A DNA stretch of 64,000 nt, taken from an uncultured Planctomycetota bacterium (GTDB lineage: Bacteria; Planctomycetota; Phycisphaerae; UBA1845; UTPLA1). The DNA is taken from assembly GCA_900696465.1 (NCBI GenBank), contig CAADGE010000035.1, positions 248,001 through 312,000 of the forward strand, in the 5' to 3' direction. The notes beneath the pieces were generated by a model. That model was not told the DNA's origin. It searched no databases and saw nothing but the letters and a program-made list of their open reading frames with translations. Below are positions 1-7,990 of this stretch, piece by piece (positions within the stretch are counted from its first letter, which is position 1; each line of letters starts with the position of its first letter). Position numbers and translations under genes: made by a program.

Positions 1-2
1 TC

Positions 3-1379
3 ATGAGACGGTCGATTTGTGAACTGTTGTGTGTGGCGGTCGTCGGTGCGTGTCTGTCGGCGCCGGCGTCGCTGTTTGCCGAGGATCCGGCTCCGGCGCA
101 GAAGTCGGAGCAGCCGAGCATGAAGCCGACGGCTCCACCCGCAAAGGTGCAGCCGGTATCGCCGATGGCCAACAAGCAGAGCGATACAGTTGCGAACCCC
201 GCACCCGGCGCGGTGAAGCCCGCGACGGTGGCTCAGCCGGGCAAGCCGGCGTCGGATATTCCCGAGCCGACAGTGCAGTTGAAGGAGGGCGAGGTTCCTG
301 CCGTCAAGTTTGATACGCCGACGTATGACTTCGGTCGCATCCGCGCCGGCCAGGAAATCGTTCACGATTTCTGGTTCAGCAATACGGGTACGGGTCCGCT
401 GGAAATTCTGAAGGTACGACCTTCCTGCGGCTGCACCACGGCCGGCCAGCATGACCGGATCGTTCAGCCCGGCCAGAGCGGCAAGATTCCGATTCGGATG
501 AACGTGGGCAACGCGAGCGGCCCGATCCACAAGACGGTGATGATCAACACGAATTGCGCCGGCGAGGGCGCGGCTGTGACGCTGCACATTCAGGGTGAGG
601 TCTGGCAGCCGATCCAGGCGACGCCGACCAGCGCTTCGTTCGGCCGGCTGACGACGGACATGGTGACTAACTCCAGCATGGAGCGTCGCCTGACGATCGT
701 GAACAACACCGAGGAAAAAGTGGAGATCACCGAGGCGAAGTCGTCGAACCCGGCTTTCACGGCCGAGATCGCGGTGCTGGAAGAAGGCAAGAAGTACGAG
801 CTGGTGGTTAAGCTGGCCTCGCAGCCGGCGACGGGCCCGGTGACGGGGAATATCGACCTGACCACGACGCTGTCGGACATGCCGAAAATGCAGATTCCAG
901 TGAACGCTTACGTGACGGCCGATGTGGATGTGACCCCGAACCAGCTCACGCTACCGGCGGTTCGCAACGGCGACATACAGCGACAGTTCTTCGTCCGGAA
1001 CAACACGGTGAATCCGGTCAAGCTGTCGGACCTGACTTCCACAAATGAGATGCTCAAGCTAAGCGTGGTGGAGACCCAGCCGGTGGGCAAGGCCTATCGC
1101 CTGACGGTGGACATCCCTGCAGATTACCAGGTCTCCGAGGGCGGCGACCGCATCATCGTCAAGACGGACAACCCGAGCGTTCCTGAGCTGGCGATTCCGA
1201 TTTCGCAGGCCCCGACCATGGCGGACGTGAACAAGCAGTTCAGTGTCCAGCCGGGTCAGGTCTCGCCGGCGGCCGTTGCGCCGGCGGAGCACAAGCACGA
1301 TCATGCCCAAGATGGCCATGATCATGCTCATCCGCACGCTCAGCCGGCCGCGCCGGCCACGGGTTCGGGTAACAAGTAA
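3..1379 (+). CDS. DUF1573 domain protein, exported, with His-rich tail
   Basis: A 458-residue protein with an N-terminal signal peptide (about residues 1-26, ending near SLFAE), then a Pro/Ala-rich stretch to about residue 95. Next come immunoglobulin-like beta-sandwich repeats of the DUF1573 type; the first starts at VKFDTPTYDFGRI (101-113) and holds the family's CGC motif, with Cys142 and Cys144. Two more sandwich-like segments follow. The C-terminus (429-447) has seven His in 19 residues, which could bind metal (inference). DUF1573 proteins are common in Bacteroidetes and planctomycetes and have no agreed enzymatic role; a cell-surface or periplasmic scaffold is the usual guess. A strong terminator follows the stop. 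The start lies 3 bases from the window edge, so an upstream partner cannot be seen. Confidence 0.85.
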   Translation: MRRSICELLCVAVVGACLSAPASLFAEDPAPAQKSEQPSMKPTAPPAKVQPVSPMANKQSDTVANPAPGAVKPATVAQPGKPASDIPEPTVQLKEGEVPAVKFDTPTYDFGRIRAGQEIVHDFWFSNTGTGPLEILKVRPSCGCTTAGQHDRIVQPGQSGKIPIRMNVGNASGPIHKTVMINTNCAGEGAAVTLHIQGEVWQPIQATPTSASFGRLTTDMVTNSSMERRLTIVNNTEEKVEITEAKSSNPAFTAEIAVLEEGKKYELVVKLASQPATGPVTGNIDLTTTLSDMPKMQIPVNAYVTADVDVTPNQLTLPAVRNGDIQRQFFVRNNTVNPVKLSDLTSTNEMLKLSVVETQPVGKAYRLTVDIPADYQVSEGGDRIIVKTDNPSVPELAIPISQAPTMADVNKQFSVQPGQVSPAAVAPAEHKHDHAQDGHDHAHPHAQPAAPATGSGNK

Positions 1380-1396
1380 AAGCTTGTCCTGCTCCA

Positions 1397-1444
1397 CCCT
1401 GGTGGTGTCGCGATCAACTGCGGCATCACCAGGGTTTTTATTTC
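1397..1444 (+). terminator. Rho-independent terminator after the DUF1573 gene
   Basis: CCCTGGTG at 1397-1404 pairs exactly with CACCAGGG at 1427-1434. The stem can extend inward six more pairs with G-T wobbles around a ten-base loop, and TTTTTATTT follows at once. It separates the DUF1573 gene from the rhodanese gene, so the two are probably separate transcripts. Confidence 0.85.
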
Positions 1445-1484
1445 GTTACATTTGCCCGCGTGCTCGGGCTGGGGATGAAGTCTC

Positions 1485-2078
1485 ATGCTCCGTGACCTGG
1501 GTATCTGTGTCATCGTGGTAGCCGTGAGCTGTTCGCTTGCAGTGGCGACGAACCTGCTTCGTGCGCAGCCGCTGACCTGGATCCGCGAGAAGGCGCCGTT
1601 GCCCTCAGCGCCCGCAGCGATGCCTGAGAGTTCATCTCCGCAGCGGCCGGCGGCAACGGCGGGCAATTCCGATGCCCCCCCATCAGAGGATACAGCACAC
1701 GAAACTGCGGCTCCGCCCGCCCCCGCTCAGGGCGTGGTGCAGATCGACCAGGTACTCGAGGCGCTGGCGACGGGCTCCGCTTACTTCGTGGATGCACGGG
1801 AGCAGCACGAGTTTGATGAGGGACACCTTCGCGGCGCGGTTCATTTGCCCTCGAGTGCGATATACAAGAACATCGAGCCGGTGCTTTCGATGATTCCGAC
1901 GGATGCCCGAGTGATCGTGTATTGCGGCGGCGGCGAATGTGAGGCCAGCCACAATGTGACCGATGCCCTGCGGCGCGACTTCGGATACGTGGACGTGGTA
2001 ATCTATGAGAAGGGGTGGCAGGAAGTGATCGATTCGGGCCGATTCGGGGACTATCTTGAGCTGGGGGGCGCGCGATGA
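1485..2078 (+). CDS. membrane-anchored rhodanese-like protein
   Basis: This 197-residue protein starts with one hydrophobic anchor (about 5-25), followed by a Pro/Ala/Ser linker to about residue 82 and a single rhodanese domain (about 85-190). FVDAREQHEFDEGH (101-114) is the typical early rhodanese motif. The active loop reads YCGGGEC, with the catalytic Cys at 147 and a second Cys at 152. Rhodaneses carry sulfane sulfur on the loop Cys; whether this one does sulfur transfer or only thiol exchange cannot be told. The domain should face the periplasm if the N-terminus is a signal anchor. Its stop overlaps the start of the next gene (ATGA), so the two are very probably translated together. Confidence 0.85.
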   Translation: MLRDLGICVIVVAVSCSLAVATNLLRAQPLTWIREKAPLPSAPAAMPESSSPQRPAATAGNSDAPPSEDTAHETAAPPAPAQGVVQIDQVLEALATGSAYFVDAREQHEFDEGHLRGAVHLPSSAIYKNIEPVLSMIPTDARVIVYCGGGECEASHNVTDALRRDFGYVDVVIYEKGWQEVIDSGRFGDYLELGGAR

Positions 2079-2557
2079 CGGAAGCCGGCAAGGCAAGACT
2101 GAGGAACGTCATCTGCGATCTGTGCATCCTTGCGGTTGCGGCCGTGTTTCTCTATGCGGCACAGTCGAAGATCATCGAACCGCGCCAGTTCGTTTTTGAC
2201 GTCAAGAACTATCGCATGGTGCCGGAGGAGTTGCTGCACCTGGTCGCGCTTTTCCTTCCATGGGTCGAGGTCGGCGCGGCGATCGCCCTGATCATTCCCG
2301 CCACACGGCGCGCCGGGGCGATTCTGATCATCGGGATGCTGCTGATGTTCATCGCCGCGGTCAGCTACGCGGCGCTCTACAAGGGCTACAACATCTCCTG
2401 CGGCTGTTTCGGCAAGGGCAGCGCTTCTGCGGGCATCAAGACGATTGCGATGGACACGGGGCTGATCCTCGCGACGATCATCGGCCTGCTGCCGCGCAAG
2501 AGCGTCGCGAAATCCGGCTTTCCGGTCGTAGAAGGGGAATTGGCGAACGAGGCGTAA
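2075..2557 (+). CDS. MauE/DoxX-family redox membrane protein
   Basis: A 160-residue integral membrane protein with four predicted helices (about 13-33, 52-75, 80-102, 122-142). The SCGCFG motif (Cys109, Cys111) between helices 3 and 4 is the mark of the MauE/methylamine-utilisation branch of the DoxX superfamily, whose members are linked to disulfide formation or thiol relay in the periplasm. It overlaps the rhodanese gene by four bases, which suggests that the rhodanese Cys and this CxC pair act in one thiol or sulfur pathway (inference). MauE proper works in methylamine dehydrogenase maturation, but no mau genes are nearby, so a general redox role is more likely. Confidence 0.8.
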   Translation: MTEAGKARLRNVICDLCILAVAAVFLYAAQSKIIEPRQFVFDVKNYRMVPEELLHLVALFLPWVEVGAAIALIIPATRRAGAILIIGMLLMFIAAVSYAALYKGYNISCGCFGKGSASAGIKTIAMDTGLILATIIGLLPRKSVAKSGFPVVEGELANEA

Positions 2558-2578
2558 CGGCCGCCGTGCAGCGTGAAA

Positions 2579-2600
2579 CCGACGGACTTCATTCCGTCGG
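2579..2600. terminator. possible bidirectional terminator hairpin
   Basis: CCGACGGA (2579-2586) and TCCGTCGG (2593-2600) form a perfect 8-bp stem with a six-base loop between two convergent genes. No long T-run follows on either strand, so termination efficiency is uncertain. Confidence 0.45.
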
Positions 2601-2637
2601 CCTCCTGTTGCGACAGCGCTGAACAAGCAGCCATTCT

Positions 2638-3513
2638 TCAATTGCCGCCGGCGTATTCAATCGCCGCAATTATCATGCGTCCGTAGCGTCGCCAGAGCGT
2701 GAAGCTGTCGCGATCTTCCCGGCTGCGGGGTATTTCCAGTGTAATGATGGGTGTGTTCATGGTGTCGCCGGCATAGGCGCCGAGCGAACCGGGACGACTT
2801 CCGAGCTTGATGACCGGCAGATCGGTGTGGCTTGCCATTTCTCGGGCCAGGCCGTCGGCGGGTCCGTCATAGTCAATGCAGGGGGGCAGCTTTCGTGGCT
2901 GGTGGATGCTGACGATTCGTTTCGGCAGATGCTCATGGAGGACGCGGTAGATGGCCTGGCTCTCGGGCTCGGAGAGGGGGCTTTCTCCGTGGCGACCGGA
3001 ATCGAGATAGTTTCCCGCGGGGAAGTTTCGATTCAGGTCGACATCTCGCACGTTGTGGCGGAGGTACTTTGCATAGCCGTCGGGATTGGCAACGGGGACC
3101 AGAATGATGCGGCGGCCCACGAGCAAATCGGGCCGATGTCGAAGGTGCGCCGAAAGTTGATCGAGCAGCGGGGTACCGACGGGCTCGTCACCATGAATCG
3201 AAGCCATGATGAGAATGACATCCGGACCTTCGCCGAAGATTTCGCACTCGATGGGGCGACCTTCGACGCTGTGGCCGATGACCCGGCACTGGGGAACGGC
3301 CCGTTCGCGGCCGGATTGCAAATCCGCTTCGATGAGTTGATCGCGCGGCGGGCAGCCGGCGATTCCGCTTGCAAGAGCGAACATGACGATCGGCCTGATT
3401 GCGCGTGTCGGATCGGCGGGTCGCCGGAGCGGCGGATTGGCAGCGTGCATTTGCAAAGGCGTATTCCGGCGGCCGGAAGCGGCACTGGGCAATAACAACG
3501 AAATCGACGCCAT
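2638..3513 (-). CDS. M14-family zinc carboxypeptidase (MpaA-like)
   Basis: The protein resembles the M14 metallocarboxypeptidase branch that includes murein peptide amidase MpaA, which removes residues from peptidoglycan-derived peptides. Numbered from the chosen start, the zinc ligands are visible as IHGDE (His107, Glu110) and IHQP (His204); Glu260 in ITLEIPRS sits where the catalytic Glu is expected. Other family marks are NPDGYAKY and the DLNRNFP motif. The start is uncertain. ATG at 3513 gives 291 residues; ATG at 3384 would give a short lipoprotein-like leader (MFALASGIAGC) and 248 residues. Neither has a good ribosome site. It is divergent from ispG. The substrate is inferred from family only. 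Confidence 0.8.
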   Translation of the reverse strand: MASISLLLPSAASGRRNTPLQMHAANPPLRRPADPTRAIRPIVMFALASGIAGCPPRDQLIEADLQSGRERAVPQCRVIGHSVEGRPIECEIFGEGPDVILIMASIHGDEPVGTPLLDQLSAHLRHRPDLLVGRRIILVPVANPDGYAKYLRHNVRDVDLNRNFPAGNYLDSGRHGESPLSEPESQAIYRVLHEHLPKRIVSIHQPRKLPPCIDYDGPADGLAREMASHTDLPVIKLGSRPGSLGAYAGDTMNTPIITLEIPRSREDRDSFTLWRRYGRMIIAAIEYAGGN

Positions 3514-3668
3514 AATCTGAAGAATCCCGTTGACGTCAAGGGCTGTTCCGGGCTGCACGTCGATACATGTGGGATGCTGCCTCCATGGCAGGGTCTTGCA
3601 CATCGCGGCCCGACTCTCAGGGCGATAGAATAGATGCGGCCATGCGCCATGCTGGAGCGACTCCTTAG

Positions 3669-4874
3669 ATGCTTTTGCGCAGGACAACCCGTCAGGTTCG
3701 TGTCGGTCCCGTCGCCATTGGCGGCGGCGCGCCGGTGTCGATCCAGTCGATGACCAGTACGTATACCCACGACGTCGACGCCACGGTCAGACAGATTCAC
3801 GAGCTGGCCACGGCGGGGGCGGACCTTGTGCGCGTGGCCGTGCCGGAGCCGAAGGATACCGAGGCGCTGAGGCACATCCTGCCGCAGGTACCGGTGCCGA
3901 TCGTCGCCGACGTGCATTTTCATTTTCAGCGTGCGCTGGAGGCCGTTGAGGCGGGCGTTCATAAGATTCGCCTGAACCCCGGCAATCTGCAGGATCGCAA
4001 GCAGGTGGATCGCGTCATCCGCGCGTGCCGTGAGCGCGGCATTCCCATCCGCGTCGGCGTCAACGAGGGCGGCATCGTCGAGCGGAAGGACAAGGACAAG
4101 CGCGCCGCGGAAAAGGCCAAGCTGGAGCAGGATTATGAAGCCCAGCTCGTCGACATCATTATGGACAAGCTGGCGGAGTATCTGCGGATCTTTGAGGAGA
4201 ACGACTTTGCCGACGTGGTGATCTCCGCCAAGAGCATCGACCCGCGGATCGTCATCAAGGCATATACGGCGATCAGCGAGCGGTATGATTTCCCCCTGCA
4301 CCTCGGCGTGACGCACGCGGGGCCGAAGGAGACGGGCTGTATACGCAGTGTCGTCGCGCTGGGCACGCTGCTGGCCAACGGCATCGGCGATACGGTGCGG
4401 ATCAGTTACGCCAGCGACCCGGTGCTGGAGGTGATCGACGCGAAGGAGATGCTCAACTGCCTCGGGCTGCGGCCGCGCGTCGAGCCGGAGCTGATCGCCT
4501 GTCCGACGTGCGGGCGGATCGAGATCGACCTGATCAAGCTGGTGCAGGAGGTGCGGCAGCGACTGGCGGAGATTAAGGTGCCGGTGAAGGTGGCGGTGAT
4601 GGGCTGCGTGGTCAACGGGCCCGGCGAGGCGGAAGGGGCCGACGTGGCTATCTTCGCCGGCCGCGGCAAGGGGATCATCTACGTGCAGGGCGAGCAGAGG
4701 CGAACGGTAAGCGAAGCTGAGATGCTCGACGCGCTGTATGAGGAGTCGCTGGCGTTTGCGGAGCGTGTCTCGCGTGGCGAGGTGAGCTTGCGTCAGGGCA
4801 GCGTCACCATCGCCCCGCCGGACCCGCTGCCGCGCGCCGATGGTAGTTTGCCGCTGCCGGTGGTGACGGCATAA
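3669..4874 (+). CDS. ispG: 4-hydroxy-3-methylbut-2-enyl diphosphate synthase (IspG/GcpE)
   Basis: This 401-residue enzyme of the MEP isoprenoid pathway converts MEcPP to HMBPP using a [4Fe-4S] cluster and reduced ferredoxin or flavodoxin. The N-terminal TIM-barrel signature runs from about residue 14 (VAIGGGAPVSIQSMT) with RVAVPEPKD at 55-63. The cluster ligands are visible in the C-terminal domain: Cys278 and Cys281 in ACPTCGR, Cys313 in MGCVVNGPGE, and Glu320. Length matches the two-domain bacterial form; the charged stretch at about 136-152 is normal for many family members. The ATG at 3669 begins close to the conserved N-terminus, so the start is plausible. The next open frame begins nine bases after the stop. 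Confidence 0.96.
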   Translation: MLLRRTTRQVRVGPVAIGGGAPVSIQSMTSTYTHDVDATVRQIHELATAGADLVRVAVPEPKDTEALRHILPQVPVPIVADVHFHFQRALEAVEAGVHKIRLNPGNLQDRKQVDRVIRACRERGIPIRVGVNEGGIVERKDKDKRAAEKAKLEQDYEAQLVDIIMDKLAEYLRIFEENDFADVVISAKSIDPRIVIKAYTAISERYDFPLHLGVTHAGPKETGCIRSVVALGTLLANGIGDTVRISYASDPVLEVIDAKEMLNCLGLRPRVEPELIACPTCGRIEIDLIKLVQEVRQRLAEIKVPVKVAVMGCVVNGPGEAEGADVAIFAGRGKGIIYVQGEQRRTVSEAEMLDALYEESLAFAERVSRGEVSLRQGSVTIAPPDPLPRADGSLPLPVVTA

Positions 4875-4883
4875 GATGCTCGA

Positions 4884-5117
4884 ATGTTCTTTCAGGTCAT
4901 TGGTGAGATCAAGAACATACAGATCAACTCCGTTGGGTGTGCCATTCGTGAGTCGGCTCGTTTGCGGCGACGGTACGGTGGTCGGTGATGGAGAAAACTT
5001 AAAGGCGAAGCGATTGTTGTATTCGAGCATGGCAGTGCCAGGAAAGCCGAGCTACACCGGTATGAGGCACACGGAGTGGGTCGCCGAGAGATGCTGATCA
5101 AACGATTTCTTGATTGA
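4884..5117 (+). pseudogene. conserved small protein gene interrupted by an in-frame TGA
   Basis: Read from ATG 4884, the frame gives 34 residues (MFFQVIGEIKNIQINSVG...), a TGA at 4986-4988, then 42 further residues in the same frame (WRKLKGEAIVV... HRYEAHGVGRREMLIKRFLD) to a second TGA at 5115-5117. From memory this matches a widespread short family of about 75-80 residues with the core YGxGRWRKLKG and HWYEAHGIGxKE; no search was run. Replacing the TGA by CGA (Arg) restores the core with no length change, so a single C-to-T change is the simplest explanation. It starts nine bases after ispG and ends five bases before the next gene. Alternatives are a sequencing error, or two short peptides. 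Confidence 0.7.
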
Positions 5118-5122
5118 GAATA

Positions 5123-5419
5123 ATGAACCGCCGAAGACCGCCGGCGACATCATGGGTCAACTTCATTACCAACGACGGCTACGAGGCGTCATTAGAGCGG
5201 CGGAAGATATATCGCTGTCTGCCGGATCGCGATGCGGTCGGGTGCAAGCTGCTTCGAGTTGTTGACGAGTCTGGTGAAGAATATCTGTACCCTGAGCGAT
5301 TCTTCTGCGAGATTGCACTATCGCCGACAGTCAAACGCGCCATTTCCTGCGGAGCGAAGCCACGCTCGAGTTTCGCAAATTCGCATCGAAATCGGCGAAA
5401 GACTTCGAAGAAGCGATAG
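5123..5419 (+). CDS. conserved small hypothetical protein
   Basis: A 98-residue protein. The middle part (YEASLERRKIYRCLPD, then LLRVVDESGEEYLYPERFF) fits a common family of short bacterial proteins of unknown function, recognisable by the DESGExYLYP core. The C-terminal 25 residues are basic and look lineage-specific. An in-frame TTG lies nine bases upstream of the ATG at 5123, but the ATG is preferred. The gene begins five bases after the interrupted frame at 4884-5117, and I infer that the two form one small cassette. Its function is unknown. Confidence 0.7.
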   Translation: MNRRRPPATSWVNFITNDGYEASLERRKIYRCLPDRDAVGCKLLRVVDESGEEYLYPERFFCEIALSPTVKRAISCGAKPRSSFANSHRNRRKTSKKR

Positions 5420-5465
5420 TTTGCCAACCCCGGCTCGTTCCAGGGTACGGTGGATTTGATACCCG

Positions 5466-6638
5466 TCACTTCGCCCGGCTGGCGATGTTGTCGAGGACGT
5501 TCATGAAGTTGATGTAGCTGTCGTAGGGGCTTTCGTACGGGTTGAAGTATTTATGCACGTCGCCGTCGGCGAAGTATTTCGTACACATGTAGTAGTAGTG
5601 GTCCGAGGTCAGCACGCGGCGCCAGTCGTGCAATAGCTCAGGGTCTTTCTTCGCCTTCACCGCCGCTTCCAATGCATACGCCTCCTGCAGGGCATTGGAC
5701 TGCATCGCGTTGCCCAGCCACGCTGACAGATCACGCTCTGTGTCGGCCCAGCTAATCAGGTGCGGGCAGTCGAACTCGCCGTCCGTCGGGTAGGCGTCCA
5801 CCACTTCCGAGGGCGTCTTGAAGTTGTTCTCCGGATTGATGGCCATGACTGCCCCGGGCATGTGATAGAGGAAGTCGAAGATGCCGGTCTCGGTCCACTG
5901 GTGTTCGCCGAAAGTCTCATAGTCCATGAAGAGGTTGACAACGTAGCCGTTGCCGTTGACCTGGTTGACCCAGCCGGCGAATTTCTCGGCGGTCAATGGC
6001 CACTCAGACCAGCTTTGGTTGCCGAAGCGAAAGGCGATATCGTCGGAGAGCCGGTAATTCTTGAGCAGCAGGCGGATCGGCAGGCCGGGTGCCTGGTAGA
6101 TGAAGCTGGGTGAACGGTAGCCGAGGATGTGGTCGGCACCTTCGGCGATGACGGCCTTGAATCCCATCTGGTGTGCGGCGGCGGAGACCGCGTTGTTGTA
6201 GATCAGCTCGGTGTTTCGAAAGACAGTGCTCTTCTTTCCGAAGAGTTCGAAGATCTTTTGTTGCTGCAAACGGACCTGTTCTTCGAATTCGGCGCGCGAG
6301 TAGAGGAAGGCCAGACTGTGGTAGTACGTTTCGGCGAGGAACTCGACGCAGCCGGTGTCATTGAGGCGCCGGAAGCTGTCCAATACCTCAGGGCAGTAGG
6401 CGGCGAACTGATCGAGCACGACGCCGGTGAGGGAGTAGGAACAACGGAAGCGCCCCTCGTGGACGCGGATCATGTCGAGGATGCACTGATTGGCCGGGAG
6501 GTAGCATTTCGTGGCCACCTTGCGGCAGATTTCCGAGTTCTTGTAGTCGTCGAAGTAGTTGTGCTCGGTGTCGAAGACGGAGTATCGACGGAGCCGATAG
6601 GGCTGGTGTACCTGGAAGTAAAAGCAGACGGATGCCAT
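5466..6638 (-). CDS. glycoside hydrolase family 57 (alpha-amylase-like)
   Basis: The 390-residue protein carries the main GH57 motifs in order: FQVHQPYR near the start (His11), FRNTELIY (140-147, Glu144 as the expected nucleophile), and LFMDYETFGEHQW (236-248, with Asp239 as part of the acid/base region). GH57 enzymes are retaining alpha-glucan hydrolases or transferases (amylase, 4-alpha-glucanotransferase, branching enzyme); exact specificity cannot be read from sequence. No signal peptide is seen, so it should act in the cytoplasm. Its ATG overlaps the stop of the upstream glycosyltransferase, which suggests a linked role in storage-polysaccharide turnover. Confidence 0.92.
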   Translation of the reverse strand: MASVCFYFQVHQPYRLRRYSVFDTEHNYFDDYKNSEICRKVATKCYLPANQCILDMIRVHEGRFRCSYSLTGVVLDQFAAYCPEVLDSFRRLNDTGCVEFLAETYYHSLAFLYSRAEFEEQVRLQQQKIFELFGKKSTVFRNTELIYNNAVSAAAHQMGFKAVIAEGADHILGYRSPSFIYQAPGLPIRLLLKNYRLSDDIAFRFGNQSWSEWPLTAEKFAGWVNQVNGNGYVVNLFMDYETFGEHQWTETGIFDFLYHMPGAVMAINPENNFKTPSEVVDAYPTDGEFDCPHLISWADTERDLSAWLGNAMQSNALQEAYALEAAVKAKKDPELLHDWRRVLTSDHYYYMCTKYFADGDVHKYFNPYESPYDSYINFMNVLDNIASRAK

Positions 6639-7990
6639 CAGCGCCCCCCCTTCCGTGCGGCGATGACCCTCTGATAGGTGTCAATACAGCTTTGGGCGGA
6701 GTCCCGCCAGGTGAGTTTCTGGATTTCAAAATTGCCGTGTTCGCGGAGCGTGGCCTGCAGCGGCGGGTGACGAAGGACGGCAACGATCTTGTTGGCCATT
6801 TCGTTGATGTCCCAGAAGTCGACCTTGAGTACGTGCGTCAATACCTCCGATACACCGGACTGCTTGGAGATCAGCACGGGCACATCGTGGGAGAGGGCCT
6901 CCAGCGGGGCGATGCCGAACGGCTCGCTCACGCTGGGCATGACGTAGAGGTCCGCCATCTTGTAGATGCGGGCCACGTCGTCGCCGCGCAGAAAGCCGGT
7001 GAACACCACCTTGTGGCCGATGCCCAGCTCGGCGGCCAGTTCGATCATCCGTCGAGCCATGTCGCCGGTACCGGCCATAACGAAGCGGACATTCTTTTCA
7101 AGCTCCAGCACTTTGCGTGCGGCGGCGAGGAAGTATTCCGGCCCCTTCTGCATGGTGATGCGGCCGAGGAAGAGGACGATCTTCTCGTCCTTGAGGATGG
7201 TCGGCGGCAGCTCGTAAGTGTGGCCGTTGTTGTCGATCGCGTTGTAGACGACTTCGACTTTGTCGGCCGGCAGGCCGTAGCGCGAGGTCACGATGCTCTT
7301 GGTAAAGAAGCTGACGGCGATGACCCGGTCTGCGGCGTGCATGCCCTCGCGCTCCAGATCGTAGATGCGCTGGTTGACATGTTCGCCGCTGCGGTCGAAT
7401 TCGGTCGAGTGGATGTGTACGACGAGCGGCTTTCCGAGGGCCTTGGCGACGACCATACCGGCGGGGTAAGTCATCCAATCGTGCGCGTGGACGACGTCGA
7501 AGTCCTCGCCGCGCGCCAGAACGAGGGCGATTTCGGCGAAGCGCCAGGCCTCGGCGAACATGTCGCCGCCATACTGGCCGGGCGCGAAGCCGGGCGCGCC
7601 GCCGCTCAGGATGGACAGCGGCGCGTGCGGATCGGGACGGCCCCCTGCGCCGCCGGCGACCTCGTGTTCGAGCATCGACTGGCCGCGGCTGATCACGGCT
7701 TCCGTTCGGGGGTCGGGCGACGTATAGGGCATCAGTGTCGACGGGATCGCGCGGAACTCCACGTTCTCAAATTCGGCGAGGGTGTAGGCGCGATAGGCGG
7801 CCGAGATCAGCTCGCTGCTGGGCGTTTTGAGTTTTACATGGGTGTCGGTGACGCTGTGGACCGGTTGGGGGAGCACGAAGATGACATGGTGGCCCAGCTC
7901 GCTCATGGCCTTCGTGAGGCCATAGCAGGCCGTACCAAGTCCGCCGCTGATAAATGGCGGAAACTCCCAGCCGAGCATAAAGACATTCAT
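6638..7990 (-). CDS. GT4-type glycosyltransferase, glycogen synthase-like
   Basis: With the ATG at 7990 this is a 450-residue GT-B fold enzyme. The N-terminus has GWEFPPFISGGLGT, the nucleotide-sugar/acceptor loop typical of starch/glycogen-synthase-like GT4/GT5 enzymes. The C-terminal half has the donor-binding region VMPSVSEPFGIAPLEAL with the EX7E motif. The open frame extends further upstream, but that part is Arg-rich and unlike the family; a GAGG lies about 12 bases before the chosen ATG. The next gene, GH57, overlaps by four bases. A likely role is alpha-glucan synthesis from a nucleotide-glucose donor; a trehalose or other glucosyltransferase role is possible. Confidence 0.9.
   Translation of the reverse strand: MNVFMLGWEFPPFISGGLGTACYGLTKAMSELGHHVIFVLPQPVHSVTDTHVKLKTPSSELISAAYRAYTLAEFENVEFRAIPSTLMPYTSPDPRTEAVISRGQSMLEHEVAGGAGGRPDPHAPLSILSGGAPGFAPGQYGGDMFAEAWRFAEIALVLARGEDFDVVHAHDWMTYPAGMVVAKALGKPLVVHIHSTEFDRSGEHVNQRIYDLEREGMHAADRVIAVSFFTKSIVTSRYGLPADKVEVVYNAIDNNGHTYELPPTILKDEKIVLFLGRITMQKGPEYFLAAARKVLELEKNVRFVMAGTGDMARRMIELAAELGIGHKVVFTGFLRGDDVARIYKMADLYVMPSVSEPFGIAPLEALSHDVPVLISKQSGVSEVLTHVLKVDFWDINEMANKIVAVLRHPPLQATLREHGNFEIQKLTWRDSAQSCIDTYQRVIAARKGGR

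Noticed and set aside
4986-4988. TGA as recoded Trp or selenocysteine
   Set aside because: Other genes here use TGA as stop (for example the rhodanese gene at 2076-2078), and no selenocysteine element was seen.
3033-5030. 665-codon open frame opposite ispG
   Set aside because: It is an antisense shadow of the clear ispG gene and has no family-like motifs.
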